Shown one piece after another: positions 44,349-57,009 of a stretch of 64,000 nt of DNA; within the stretch, counting starts at the first letter, position 1, and every line of letters starts with the position of its first letter. Source of the DNA: Mesotaenium endlicherianum (Eukaryota > Streptophyta > Zygnematophyceae > Zygnematales > Mesotaeniaceae). Made by a program: the position numbers and the translations under genes. The notes under the pieces are model-generated. The model saw only the letters and a list, made by a program, of their open reading frames with translations, was not told the origin of the DNA and did not search any database. The stretch is taken from NCBI GenBank assembly GCA_009602735.1, contig WELA01012113.1, positions 50,912 through 114,911 on the forward strand, in the 5' to 3' direction.

Positions 44349-44659
44349 TTGGTATCGGAGCCGATCTCGGTTTCTCCAAGGAAAATTATTTTAAGTGGTT
44401 GGAAAATATATTTTGGGAAAATACATTTTGGGGCAACTTTTTCTTTTTTTTTTCGTATTGGGAAGGTCACCCATCCCAGTCCTGCCCTGACCCCATGGTC
44501 GCTTATCGTGTTTCGACGGGAAATTTTTTCTCTCTCTTCCGGCGCTATCTCGGCTTCCATATTGAGGACGAAAATGGTGCCGAGGCTGCTGCTGCTGCTG
44601 CTGCTGCCGCCGCTGCTGCTGCTCTTACCGTTCCTATCGTCAACGTCGGCGATGCTGGA

Positions 44660-46385
44660 AGACTGCCCACCCAACGAACCAATTTTGCTGCGCACTTTCC
44701 AGCAGACAGTCAACATAGGATATCTGTCCTGCTCGGTAACCTCGTTAAGCTTACGATAGTCACTGCACATCCTCTTCTCAGACCAGTTGCCCAAGGCGTC
44801 CTTCTTAGCTGGCATGACTGTGGGCGCCGCATAGGTGAAGGCAGACTCACACATGAGCTGACACTCCTCTAGCTTGCCTGTCTGCGTGCTGATCAGGTCG
44901 TCCTCAAAGCGGCTGTAGCGATAGCGCTTCTAGAAGATGGGCACGTCTGTCAGGAGGGGAATCCTCATAGGGTCGCCCGTATAGCGCCCAAGATTGTGCA
45001 TGCCGCTAGCAAAGCTGGCACTGCGCCGTGCATCCAGCAATGTCGTCAGCTGAGCAGCCCGTGCCTTAGTGAGAGTCCCCCCCAGCTTCCAAGTAGGGAC
45101 AGCTGGTGGTGGCTCCTGTGCTGCAGCTGGCGCCTCCTGCCCTGCTGCTGGCGTGGTCTGTGGAGCTGCAGGCGTCACCTGCCTTGCAGCTGGCTGCAAT
45201 CGGCCTGTCTCGGGTGCCTCCTCCTCGGCAGCTGCTGCCAGCTGCCCTGCACCACCTGTCGGCGGCTGAGAGCGTGGAAAAAGAAATGGGGAGCAAAACT
45301 CCCTAGTTCGCTGTGAGGAATCCTGTCTCCTCCTCCCCCCCCCCAGCAAACCAAAACCAGGACCAAAACGCGGCGCAGGCGGCTGCTGGGAAGCACAACC
45401 CTTCTGCTGGAAATGCCAGGTCGTACCAGGCGGGGCGCGGCCGACACCGTTGGAATCATGGTTCATGACGTCGTAAGACTGGTCCATCTCAGGATGACGA
45501 GCCTGGACGTAGAGGGGAGTCAGGGCCTGCGTCTGCAGTAGGATCCACGTCAAGACGTTGGCATCAATAGCCTGGCCAAGGAGACGCACGCGGTTGACCT
45601 CAATGATGCCATCCACCTGTGTGAGGTGCGAAGGGAAGCCCATCGCACGCTCCATCTCCACGGCACAGGGCCGCTGGAACATGCCGGTCTCGATGTCGAT
45701 GATCATGCTGCGCTGGTCCCCCACGTAGGCCGCGCTGTTGTAGCAACTCACGAATGTAGGAAGCGCCCTCGTGACGTCGTGGAGGACCTCACATTGGGCC
45801 TAGGATGGATGCGGAAGGGCGACCACTCGCTGGACGCGCGACGTCAAGGATGGAGTCAACGTTGCGCGTGTGGCGTGGATGTGCGGCCGCCCATGCCTCA
45901 AGCGTGCCTGGTATGGCCAGATTAGTGAAGTAAGCACGCACAAGGTGCGCAAAGGAGCCAATCTGGGCAGCGTCCATGACGGCCTCACAACCAACGTAGC
46001 TGCTGCAGAGGGCAAAGTTGACGCTAACGTTGGGCCAAGAATCGTGGCGTACAGCCACGTTCTCTAGCATCCAGGCGAGCGTTTGCGGCGGCTGGCGATC
46101 CTCAACTATGTTGAGGACGCGGGGCAGATGCCAGAATAGGGCAGTACGCGGGTCAGCGAGCGCGCCTCCTCGTCCCGCAATGGAGAAGCCCTGGCACTCC
46201 CAGCCAGCGATGATGAGGTCGATGGGCCCCAGGCGTGAGATGTGCTTGGCAGTGATGTCGCGGATGTCCATGGGCCAATCAGTTTGAGCGCGATGGAAGG
46301 CGTGCTCAGGGAAGAGGGCCGAGAAATGTTCGTGGCACAAGGCCATCTGCCTGCGGGCCACCTGCTGCGCAATGCTTCACGGCTT
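44660..46385 (-). pseudogene. captured C5-cytosine DNA methyltransferase plus reverse-transcriptase start, antisense inside element B
   Basis: On the minus strand, about 46.36-44.93 kb encodes a DNA cytosine-C5 methyltransferase. Motif IV lies at 46211-46182 (IAGWECQGFS), then GRGGALADPRTALFWHL, motif VI LENVAVRHDS, motif VIII AQIGSFAHLVRAYFTNL, and motifs IX-X (ERAMGFPSHLTQ, RLLGQAIDANVLTWIL). A Pro/Ala/Gln-rich linker follows. Then at about 44.85-44.70 kb comes a Ty3-type reverse-transcriptase opening (PTVMPAKKDALGNW, CSDYRKLNEVTEQDRYPML). That order suggests it derives from the pol region of a methyltransferase-carrying retroelement. It lies within the gag region of B, opposite to B. Motif I is not in the fragment, and it is a broken fossil with a few breaks. 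Confidence 0.85.
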
Positions 46386-49300
46386 TGACAATTGATAGTC
46401 AAACCATGACAATGGCTCTAAGCACCTTCTCCGATGTCATTGGTCGTACAGAAGACCGTCTTAATCTTGCCGAGGCCACTCATACTGAGTTGGCCGACCT
46501 TGTCACTCGCTTCGTTGCTGCCATGGACACTCACCCTTTGATTGGTCCTTTCTCACAGGCTGCCCACGGGATGCCGGGCCCATTAGGGACCGCCGGCGAC
46601 AACGCCAACCCGCCAATCCCGCCCGCCATCCTTGGGCAGGCCGCAACACCAACGCCTTCATACAAGCCTTCACCGCCTGAAAAGTTTCAGGGCGATCCAA
46701 GTTTTGACGTACGCCGTTTTCTCAAAGAACTCAAAACCTTCTTTGCGTTAGCTAAAGTGGCCCCCACCGACCAAGCCATGATGGCTTCCACTTTTCTCAA
46801 GGGGGACGCATCGCAGTTATGGCATGGGGTTGAGAGGGGGCCGATGACTTTCAAGGAGTTTAGTACTGAGTTACGCAATTCCTTTGGGCGTCACAATCCA
46901 TCAAAGCTAGCTCGTGATAAGTTGCTTCAACTCAAGCAGACAGGTACTATCAAAACCTATGTCAATAAGTTTTGTATCTTAGTTGCCCAGATAGTGGATG
47001 TTCCAGTCGATACTGGGATGCAAATTCACCTCTTTCGCTTGGGGCTCCAGGCGGAATACGCTAATTGTCTCAACGCAAACCCAGTCACCGGTTTGGAATA
47101 GATAGCCATCGCCGATCTCATTCATTATACCGAGACTTTAGCTCAGGAGGAGTCAGTCGCTACGCCTAAACGTCAAGCAGCTCGTCCATCACGTCCTCCA
47201 TCGTCGTTTCCTAGTTCTAGTAATGCCGCTCCAAAGAGGAACTATCCCAATGGCGCGGGTAATAGTGCTAGATCCAATGGTCCACCTCCCAAGATAGGCA
47301 AGATAGACAACACAGAAGCTCGCAATCGCATGATGGCAGAAGGGCTGTGTTTTGGCTGTGGGAAACATACGCATACGATCTCGGCATGTCCTACTAGAAA
47401 GGATTTGAGAAACGATCCCAAGGGGAAAGGCACGGGGCCTTTAAAAGAGTAGCTCAAGAGATAGTCGCAAAGCCTCCTTCTGAGCTATTAACAACACGAC
47501 TTAGTGAGCAGGAAATTTTAGGTGTTTGTGCGCACGCACCAAAGGTTCTTGTTCACTCTGGCATATCCAATATAAATACACTTCGAAACGAATATATTTG
47601 TATGCAAGTGTTGAGCCTTGCTGAGTTCTTGGAACTCGAGTGCATCCATGATACCATGTTCTTACACTTTCAGCCGCATGATCCTAACCTTGCCAAGTGT
47701 TACGCACACTTATCTCGCTTACGTAAAATGCACCAATGTCGTGCACCAATTTTTATTGCGGCATTTACACATCGACGCGTGCATTCTCACCCGATAACTC
47801 GGTTTCCCGCGCGGATGGCAATGCAAAATGGGATTTTGGTAAAGAACCTTCATATTTCCCACATTCCTCTTATGGCAAGGACATTGCTAGTGATGCATAA
47901 TGCTTCTTTGGGGTTAAGTATGACATTTGAAACGAAAGTTTCAGGCAAATCATGCTTTACGGTCATTGATTCAGGCGCATCAGTGAGCTTCATTAGTGCA
48001 CGTTTTGCACAATGGATGAAGTTGCTTCCAATACTCAAGGACGAGACCCTTCGCCTTGGCGATGGCTCGTTAGCTTGTATTTTTGGAACGATTAAATTAT
48101 CGCTCAGCGTGCAGTCCTTTCATGGGCGTGTACAATTCTACGTCACTGAATTGCCACATGGAATCGACGCTGTTTTGGGTAACGTTTGGCTTACGCAAAC
48201 AAGTGCATTGCTTGACTTCGGTCAAAAGACATGCATTGTACGCAAAGGGACTAGGAAGATCACTCTACAGTCCCTTAAGCCCGATATGGCCTTGGCAAGT
48301 CCTTCGAAGACTCTTCCATTGTCCATAAAGCAAGCTCGACGTTTGGCAAAGCAAAGTCAAAATGTTGTCTATGGATTACTAAGACCCGATTCCCCAGCGA
48401 CTTCCACTACGCTCTTTACGGAAGAGCCGATGTTAGACGTTACTGGTCTTGAGGACACACTCACAGCTGGACTTTCTGCTCTTTTGCAAAAGTTCAAGTC
48501 AGTGTTTCCAAGTGGAATACCAGCCGGGCTTCAGCCTGATAGGGGTATTGGACATACAATCCCTCTCATTCCCGATTCTCAATCGACTTGGCGACCAATT
48601 TATCGCTTAAGCCCGTTGAAGATGAATGAAATGAAGGACCAAATTACCGACTTGCTTGAGAAAGGATGGATTAAGCCGAGCTCTTCTCCATTCGGGGCGC
48701 CCATCCTATTTGTTCAGAAGAAAGATGGGACGCTTAGAATGTGCGTTGATTATAGTGCGTTGAACAATATAATGGTCAAGAACCGCTATTCGTTGCCTCG
48801 CATTGATGATTTGTTTGATTCGCTGCAGGGGGCATGCGTGTTCTCCTTGCTTGATTTAGTCCAAGGCTATCATCAGATTCGAATCACACCGAAGGATGTC
48901 CCTAAAACAGCGTTTCGTACGCCTATTGGGCACTTCCAATACAAAGTCCTAAGTTTTGGACTTACCAATGCACCAGCGACATTCCAAAATACGATGAATG
49001 ATTTGTTAAGACCTTACTTGGGGAAATTTGTCCACGTTTACCTCGACAATATCCTCGTCTATTCAAAGACCAGGGATGAGCATTACAAGCACCTCGAATT
49101 GGTGTTGCAAATCCTTCGTAAGCAACAGCTGTATGCTAAGCTAAAGAAAATGTTCCTTCTTAAAGGATGAACTTTTGTACTTGGGAAATATAGTGGGTTC
49201 AAAAGGGGTGCGCCCTGACCCAGCCAAGATAGCGTGCGTCGCTGAATGGCTTGTCCCGAAAGATGTACATAATGTACGTCCATTCCTTGGGTTTGCTAAC

Positions 49301-51670
49301 TACTTTGTAAGTTTATGCAAGGTTATTCAGTGATGGCCGCTGCTCTGACGAGGAAAGATAAGACGTTCATTTGGGATGAGAAAACGCAACATGCGTTTGA
49401 GCGCCACTTCTTTCATTAGCCGATCCCGACTTGGCTTACGAGGTAGTCGCCAATGCGTCTGGTGTTGGAATAAGGGCTGTTTTGCTGCAAGCAGGCAAAC
49501 CTATCAGTTTTGAGAGTCGAAAGCTGACACCTGCCAAACAAAATTACTTAACGATAGAGCAGAAGCTCTGGGCAGTGATATACGCTTTGAAAACTTGGCG
49601 ATGTTATTTGGAAGGTTGCAAGGGTTTGACAGTGGTTACGGACCACTGCTCAAAGACCTTCTTTCAAATTCAGTCAACACTATCAAGGAGACAGACGAGA
49701 TGGTGTGAGTTCTTGCAACAGTTCCACTTTGAGTGGGCATATCGCCCAGGCCGCAACAATTTTGCTGATCCTCTAAGTCGAATTCCTCATCACCACATGA
49801 TGTTGGGGACTGTTGCTAGCTTGCGAGAACAAAATGGTCAGGTTTCGAGGGCGGCCACCCTTGATTCTGCTGTACCCCCCCGGACGTCTGACCGCAACCA
49901 GGCTGGTGACGCGGACACACCCAATTTAAATAGCATGCATAACTTGGAAGTACTTGACCTGCATCAATTATTTCACGAGGGCTATCTCAAAGATCCGTTG
50001 TTCCTAAATCTCCAAGGTACTGGCTTGAACGATGTAGCCGTAACAATGGACAGTATGGATAAAAGGAAAGAACACTCAAGCTATTCGTTTGAGGACGGTT
50101 TTTGGTGGCACAATGGGCGCATTGCTGTCCCAGAAGGCCGACTAAGACATGTGCTACTACGCGAAGCGCATGACTCTCCTTACTCTGGTCACCATGGAAT
50201 TACCAAAACCACACACGCTTTACGCCGAGGGTGCATTTGACCGTCCCTCAAGGTTGATGTTGCCGAGTACATCGTCAACTGCGTAACATGTCAGAGGAAT
50301 AAGCCGAGCAATACGTTGCCAGCTGGGAAGTTGCAACCATTGGAACTTGCATGTGCTCCTTGGAAAAGCATAAGCCTCGACTTTGTCGTGGAATTGCCTA
50401 CCACCAATAAAGAACACAATGGGGTGTTAACGATCGTGGATCGTTTCACTAAGATGGTGCACTTTGTGGCCACTAAACTATTGCTTGATGCCGTCGAGAC
50501 CGCGCGTCTCTTCGTGGATCATGTGTTCAAGTTGCATGGCATGCCGAAAGAAATCATAAGTGATCGTGACAGTAGATTTACGAGCCAATTCTGGCAGGAA
50601 GTTTGCTCTCATTTCGGCACGAAGCTTAAGATGTCCACTAGCTTCCATCCTTAGACCGATGGTCAGACAGAACGACTGAACCGCGTTCTGCAACAGTTCC
50701 TTAGGCATTATGTGAATCCTCGCCAAGACAACTGGGACACCCTCCTTTCAGTTGCAGAGTTCGCAGTAAATAATGCTTATTAGGAAAGTGTTAAGGAAAC
50801 ACCATTTTTTCTTAACTATGGGAGACATCCGCACACTCCTCTCACGCGTACGGTACCTAGTGAGGCGAGGATGTCAACCATGAGAGTGCCAAGTGCACGC
50901 CTATTTGTCCATTCTCTTCAAGAGGTGCACAAAAACGCGAAGCTGGCTTTAGCCGCTGCTCGAGATCGACAGAAAACGTTTGCTGACACGCACAGGACTC
51001 AGTTAAGTTTTCAAGTTGGCAATAAAGTACTTTTGCAAACTAAAAACCTCCAACTCAAGCACCCAGGAAAGCGCAAGCTTCTACCTCGCTGGGTAGGCTC
51101 TTTTATCGTTATCGCAAAGGTTGGATCTGTTGCATACCGATCGGATTTATCTAAATCTATGGAGCAAACGCATCCTGTGTTTCATGTCACTTTACTAAAG
51201 CTGTTTAGGTCCGATGGCCGCCATCAGCCGCAAGCACCGGAATTGGAACTCGCCGATGATGATAAGGCTTGGGATGTAGAGGAGGTCTTAAGACACCGCT
51301 ACACTCGTCATAAGCCTCCACGCATGGAACTTTTGATCAAATGGCTTGATTACGATTCCAGTTGGAACTCGTACGAACCTCAAGACGAACTCCTACTTAA
51401 TTGTAAGGACCTGGTTCAATAGTATTGGTTACGATGGGCTTCCGCTTAGAAGCTTTGCGCCGGGCAAAGTGTGCTACCGAGCACTCTTCGTAAGCCATGG
51501 AACAAACGCAAAAGAGCCGCGGCCAAATAATCGCTCTTTTTCGTCACTGTGATGATGCATAGTCCAATCGCTCACCAGTGTTTTCCGCTAGTCAAGGCTA
51601 GTATTGACACATTCAGACTTAAAAGACGTACGCTTAACGAGGACGTTAAGTTCTTTTAAGGGGGGAGGAG

Positions 51671-52591
51671 CGTAACGATCTGAGCTTTTTTAGCGTATTT
51701 GAGACGTTTTCCCGATTACCTAAAATACGTTATACTATTAATCATACATTATATGATATATGATTGCATCACATTGAATTGTTTGCCAAACGCAAGTGCC
51801 GATTAATTCTCGGTCGATTGGCGAAACGACCGAGATACTATTGCAAAAAGCGTCGTAACGTAATTCGATTACTTCGCAAAAGTACGACACAATTATTAAT
51901 AAAGTTACTTTGATTATTTATGAGATGATAACTTAATTCATCATTGTTTGATTAAGTTATTTTGATTGTCATTGTTTCGGATAATGTACAGTCACAGATT
52001 TTGGATTTACGATCAGTCGTTAATACGAACAAACAGTCGTAAAAGTCAAACGACACATAATATGCAAAGCGACTTTGCATCCGAGTAGATTCAAACCCGC
52101 GACCTGTCGTTTGAAACGTTCACACCTAACCAATTGACGAAGTAGTTTTTATAACTACCGGTTCATGACGAAAAGCATGTGTACTCGACTCCGCGAACAG
52201 TCGCGACTTTTCGGAAAGTCGCGAGAACGCGAAAACGCCCGTTTGGCGCGAAACGGTCTTTCGGAAACCGTCGAAAAGTCTCCAAACGGCCAAACGGCGC
52301 GTTTCAAGCATTCAGCCAAAATGGGTCGTACCCCTTTGCCTGTTTTCGTTGACATGAACCAGTGCCCTAAGTGGTGACTCGAAGCACTCCAGGGCCTCAC
52401 GTCGTGCAGGTATAAATACCTGCAGAGTCGTTGTGAGTGCAACTCTCACAAGCACACATTCTTCGTTAGTTTTCATTTTCGTTTTCTCGAGGATTTGTCA
52501 ATTTGCACAAGTATATAGATTTTCTTTCCACTTCATTTAAATATTCCTTGAATACCGAGGAAAGATCCTCTTGAAAAGCAGAAACGTTACA
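51671..52591 (+). repeat. 3' LTR of element B
   Basis: 921 bp, homologous to 43517-44348 through both ends and preceded by a purine-rich tract. The two LTRs differ in length by about 90 bp. Confidence 0.9.
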
Positions 52592-52879
52592 ACCACGTCA
52601 TGGTGTGTTGCCCAATCATTTTGCCATAGGCCTTGGCAGTCACCTTTTCTCGCACTGCATTGACCAGTTAACAAGATATTTTCTCTGGTATTCTCAGATA
52701 TCTCGCCTTTTCTCCACACAATTTAACTCTCACCAAGCAGCATTTCTAATGTTATCCTTGACCATTTCAGGTCCTCCATTCCTGAAGGCCCTGAATTATA
52801 GAAATGCTGTGAATGTGGGTGAAACCTCCCTCGGTTCTCCAAGTGTGTTGATTTGGTATTGATAGTACGCATCCCTAGC
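52592..52879 (-). mobile_element. probable continuation of element E beyond insertion B
   Basis: Starts with the second ACCAC duplication of element B and runs up to the remnant LTR of element C. No domain is recognised; assignment to E rests on position only. Confidence 0.4.
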
Positions 52880-55800
52880 TATTGTCCACTTGCATTTGAC
52901 TTATGAATATTGGAACGCTAGTTGTGAAGTCTTTTGCTGATTAATAGGTAATCAGAAAGTCCTACAAGATTACTTGTTGACTTAAAGATCTTTTCTTAAC
53001 TGTGAATTGTCTCCTGATAAGTCGATTCATTTCAGGGGGATCGAAGCTGGTGTTACAGCTTTCTTTGGATGGTAAGGACGCGGTCTCAGACTAGCAACTC
53101 TTAAGATTTGGAGGGTCAAGCTGATGAGAATAGGGAGATTCTAGGCAAGAATGAAGATGTAGAATCTCGCACTTATGCTGAAGTACTTGCAGCTAAAGAG
53201 GCTAGAGAAGCTGAGGGAACGGCAGCGGCCCTCGCTGCAATAGCGACTTAGCAAGCTGAAGAAGATCTCATTAGAACAGAGGTCAAACGATTAGCTAAGG
53301 CAGAGGAGGAGGCAGATGCTAAAAAGCGGTGTCTGGCTAACAACGTAACGGTTGAAGAGATGATGGCAGAAAGGGCCAATCTTCGAAATCAATCTCCCGC
53401 TGGAGCTACTAGTGTACCTCTCACCCAAATAAGTAGACAGGTTAGGCGAGGCAGGAATTGCTAATGCAACAGCAAGAGGAAATATCGAAGTTGCTGCTGA
53501 GCGATTGAATGCTGCTGGTGCTGCTATGGCTGGATGCAACCTCAGAATGTTGATTTGGGTACATTGTTTGTTCAAATGCAATCTCAAATGACAATGCTGT
53601 ATCAATCCCAACAGGAGGGCAAGAGGATTATGGTGACGTTGTTGCGTGAGAAAGACTAATTCGGATCGCACACTACTGGTGGTGGCAGGGGCCTAGCAGG
53701 CCCACGCCAAAGCCACCTCAAGACTATGAGCGTGAGAGAAACAAAAAATATTACCTGATAAAGTTTCTCGGTGATGTTAAGCAGCGGCTGGAAAACTATC
53801 CAGACATGCAAAATTTTGAAAAGATCAGACACACCGGTCCTCTGCTGAAAGGCAGCGCAGCAGGCTGGTGGCTCTCTTACAAAGGAGAGCGTAAGGCTAA
53901 ACAACTCGTTGACCCTATATGGGAAGAGTTCCTTGAGCAACTGCATGAGAAGTTTGATGTCATCAATCACATGGAGAAAGCTATCTATGCAATGATCTCC
54001 TTGTCACTGAAGCAGACCACTTCAGTTGTTGAGTATGCACAGAAGTTCCAAGAAAATGTGATGAAACAGCCTGCGTTGCCAGAGGTGTATAGAATTGCAT
54101 ATTTCCGATTTAGCTTGAAGTCTGAGGTGTCCACTTATTTCGCTGAGAAGAAGTATGAGAAGCTGGTTGACTTGATCCAAGATACTGATGCTTGGGATCA
54201 GCAGCAATTCAACCATAAGTGCCAAAATACTGCTTTGGGAACTAAGATTGTCAAACAGCCACATGGTTCCTACAATGCAATTGAAGGAGACCAAGCTGAG
54301 GATGATCAGATCGATGAGCAAGAGTACTATGGGTAGGAGTACAATGCAATGCAGTCTAGAGGTAGGGGTGGGTATTCTCGAGGAGGCTTTGAAAGAGGTG
54401 ATGGTAGGACTAAGCCCAGACCAGCCTTAGCAAATTTTACTTGCTATCATTGCCAAGAGAAAGGCCAATACAGGGAGCAGTGTCCTAGAAAACACCTACC
54501 TAAGGTTGAAAGAAAAGATTAGCCTCTAAAAGACAACGATCAGTAATTCAATCTACTGACTGTGAGGATGCTAGAGGTAGTGAGTCATTGCTAGATGCCC
54601 TCGTAGCAGGTGTTATGGGCCCTGCTGTACTGAATTCACTATACATACCTGACAACCAGAGATAGGAGACTATCAGCAATATAGATCTTCAGAAAGTGCA
54701 CACTTTGGATGGTCTTGTTACACCTGATGTCCAACATTTCTTTGCTAAATTAGGAGAACAATGCGAAATCCAGGAAGAGTCTGTCCTCTCTATTCTATTG
54801 CATTGTATGATTGCAGGTAGGAAGGTAAGGGCATGTATTGACGGAGGGGCGGCAGATACTTTTATTCATAAGGACTTAGTTAAGCGGCTAAGGCTGCCTA
54901 CTGTCACCCAAGGGAATATTTGGAGATGCCTCAAGTATCCCGGGAGGAATTATAACCAAGCCTATTGAGGTCCAGTTAGGTTCTGGCACTGCAGTTCTAA
55001 CTGAAACGCTTACATTTGAGGTACTAAACACTAGCTTCTATGATCTCGTATTAGGACGACCCTGGCTGAATAGACATAAAGCCGAAGTGTGTGGAAGGAG
55101 AAGTACAGTTGAAATGAGAGAGACTACTGATGGGCAAACTAACTTGGCACCCACCAGTGACTCTCCTCTTGTCCTATATGGATGGCAAATGAGGGAAAAA
55201 GAAAGATTTCCTGGAGGATGCAAGTTGCTAAATGCAATGGAGTTCGTCCGAAGCTGGAATCAGAAGGAGGACAGAATGTTCTGCCTCCTGCTCAAAGAGG
55301 TACCTCCTCAATCTATAGAAGTAGTTGAGAAGAAGGTAAGTTCTCCGGAGCACTCCACTGCTGAGAAAATTGTTGCTCAGTATGATAATGTTTTTAACCC
55401 TAGTTTGAAAATTCGTCCGTACAGGCCATATTGGGCATACAGTATGTATCGCAATGCGCCGTATTCCCGTATTTGCGTATAGAGCGACTTCGGTATAATC
55501 GTTATTTTTGTTTAGCAAATCTTTTATTTGTTTCAGCTATTTAGTAGTTGCCAGGTCACCACGTCGGCCCTGCCAAATGTATTCGCACTCCGCGTACTAT
55601 TTCATTTTGACGAAAAGGTCGGACACGTGCGTCAGAATCTGGCCAGAATCTGGTCAGAATCTGAAAACACGCCCATCGGATGCAGGGGGCAAACGAAAAA
55701 CGCCCGATATGGAATCACCCTAAGCTGTGGCTACCCATTAATACCGCACATTGATTGGACGAGGGAAGATAAGATGGCACGCGTTCTGCGGCGAGTGGTT

Positions 55801-57009
55801 AATGTTTTGCAAACCTACACGTACAAAAGTGTGTGGTAAAATAGCGTGAACTGAGAGAGAGCGGGAGAGCGGGGAAAGTGGAAATGAATCTTCGAAAAAG
55901 TCAAACAGCCCGGCAAGAAGGAGAGACGCGTGTTGTGATAAGACGATCTTTTGCTTAGCAGTTTGCCACGACATAATGCCGTCACATTAGCTACGTGCAA
56001 GTAGGTGACTAGACCGATCATGTTCAAAAAACAAAAACTATTTTCTTCCCCGTCTTCGGTGTCAGACTCACGCGTTTTTGCACGCGATTATAACGATTTC
56101 CGGTTTAATTGACCGACAGAGGCGTATTCGCCCATATTAAGACGTATAATTTCCAACTACATGTACCGCACGTACGTGCTGTACGTTCACACGTGTACGT
56201 CGTATACGAATTTTCAAACTAGGTTATTAACATGCCCCCAGGTTTCCCACCTAAGAGGGAGGTAGATCATTAGATTGATCTGGTACTTGGGAGTCAACCT
56301 CCCTCGCAGCGTACGTATGGCTTGTCCTATGTGGAGAGTGAGGAGTTAGAAAACACAAATTTAGGAACTAGAGGAGAATGGGCACATATTTCCTAGCAAG
56401 TCCCCTTACGGCGCACCCATCGTGTTTGTTAAAAAGAAAGATGGGAGTATGTGATTGTGTGTGGACTACAGAGCATTGAACAGAATCACGGTGAAAAATA
56501 AGTATGCTTTACGCAAGATCAAGGACCTGCTTGATACCCTGTCTGGAGCTAAAGTGTTCAATAGAATTGATCTTAAGAGTGGATATCATCAAATCAGAAT
56601 TGCTGAGGGAAATGAACACAAAATTGCTTTTTGCAGAAGGTACGGACATTATGAATTTTATGTGATGCCTTCCGATCTGACTAATGCCTCTGCTACCATT
56701 ATAAGTACTATGAATGACATCTTCAGACTTTACCTGGATAAGTTTGTGCATGTCTTCTTGGATGACATTCTCATTTTCTCAAATAATGACTCTGAGCATG
56801 TTGAGCACCTCCAGATAGTAATGGAGACTCTCCGAAAGAATCAACTATATGCTAAAATGAGCAAGTGTAATGTCTTTTAAGAGAGTATTGACTTCTTGGG
56901 GCAAATTGTCAATAAGGCAGGCATTAGTGTGGACCCCAAGAAAGTCCAGATCATAAGGGACTAGCCAGTACCTCAATCTGTCTTAGAAGTTAGATCATTT
57001 CTCGGATTC
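52880..57009 (+). mobile_element. Ty3-type retrotransposon C, degraded relative of D
   Basis: An old relative of element D in the same orientation. A remnant LTR ends at 53034 (GTCGATTCATTTCA), followed by a primer-site-like stretch. Gag is about 53.07-54.5 kb, with a zinc knuckle near 54.45 kb, the protease-like region about 54.8 kb, and reverse transcriptase about 56.4-57.0 kb ([10 protein letters not shown]). It carries more than ten breaks. A piggyBac-like MITE (55398-56226) is inserted in it, and element D begins at 57010 inside its pol region, so C is older than both. Confidence 0.85.
55398..56226. mobile_element. piggyBac-like nonautonomous DNA transposon (MITE)
   Basis: An 829-bp insert in element C, bounded by TTAA at 55394-55397 and 56227-56230. 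Its ends are inverted: CCCTAGTTTGAAAATTCGT on the left and ACGAATTTTCAAACTAGGTTA on the right. TTAA duplication with a CCCTAG end is the hallmark of piggyBac elements. The related element D has an uninterrupted sequence at the same place (GGTTTTAATATGCC near 60646), which serves as an empty site. No transposase is encoded, so it would need one in trans. The right end is imperfect (GGTTA for an expected GGG). Subterminal ACGTAC/GTACGT words crowd the right side. Confidence 0.85.

Larger units (their letters stand above)
43517..52591 (+). mobile_element. Ty3 chromodomain retrotransposon B, nearly full-length fossil
   Basis: A complete LTR-to-LTR element. The 5' LTR is 43517-44348 (TGTAACAATCTGAGC to AACGTTACA) and the 3' LTR 51671-52591. 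The target duplication is ACCAC on both sides (43512-43516, 52592-52596). A tRNA-iMet-like primer site TTGGTATCGGAGCC follows the 5' LTR, and a purine tract AAGGGGGGAGGAG precedes the 3' LTR. Parts: gag about 46.4-47.4 kb with a CX2CX4HX4C knuckle, protease and reverse transcriptase about 47.9-49.2 kb ([11 protein letters not shown]), RNase H and integrase about 49.4-50.8 kb, chromodomain about 51.25-51.42 kb. The LTRs differ at about one base in ten over the part compared, so the insertion is old. Roughly half a dozen breaks interrupt the coding parts. A foreign antisense fragment occupies about 44.66-46.39 kb. Confidence 0.92.

Noticed and set aside
44575-44630. GCT trinucleotide run as an independent microsatellite locus of interest
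   Set aside because: It lies in the gag start of element B and is an ordinary polyalanine-type expansion.
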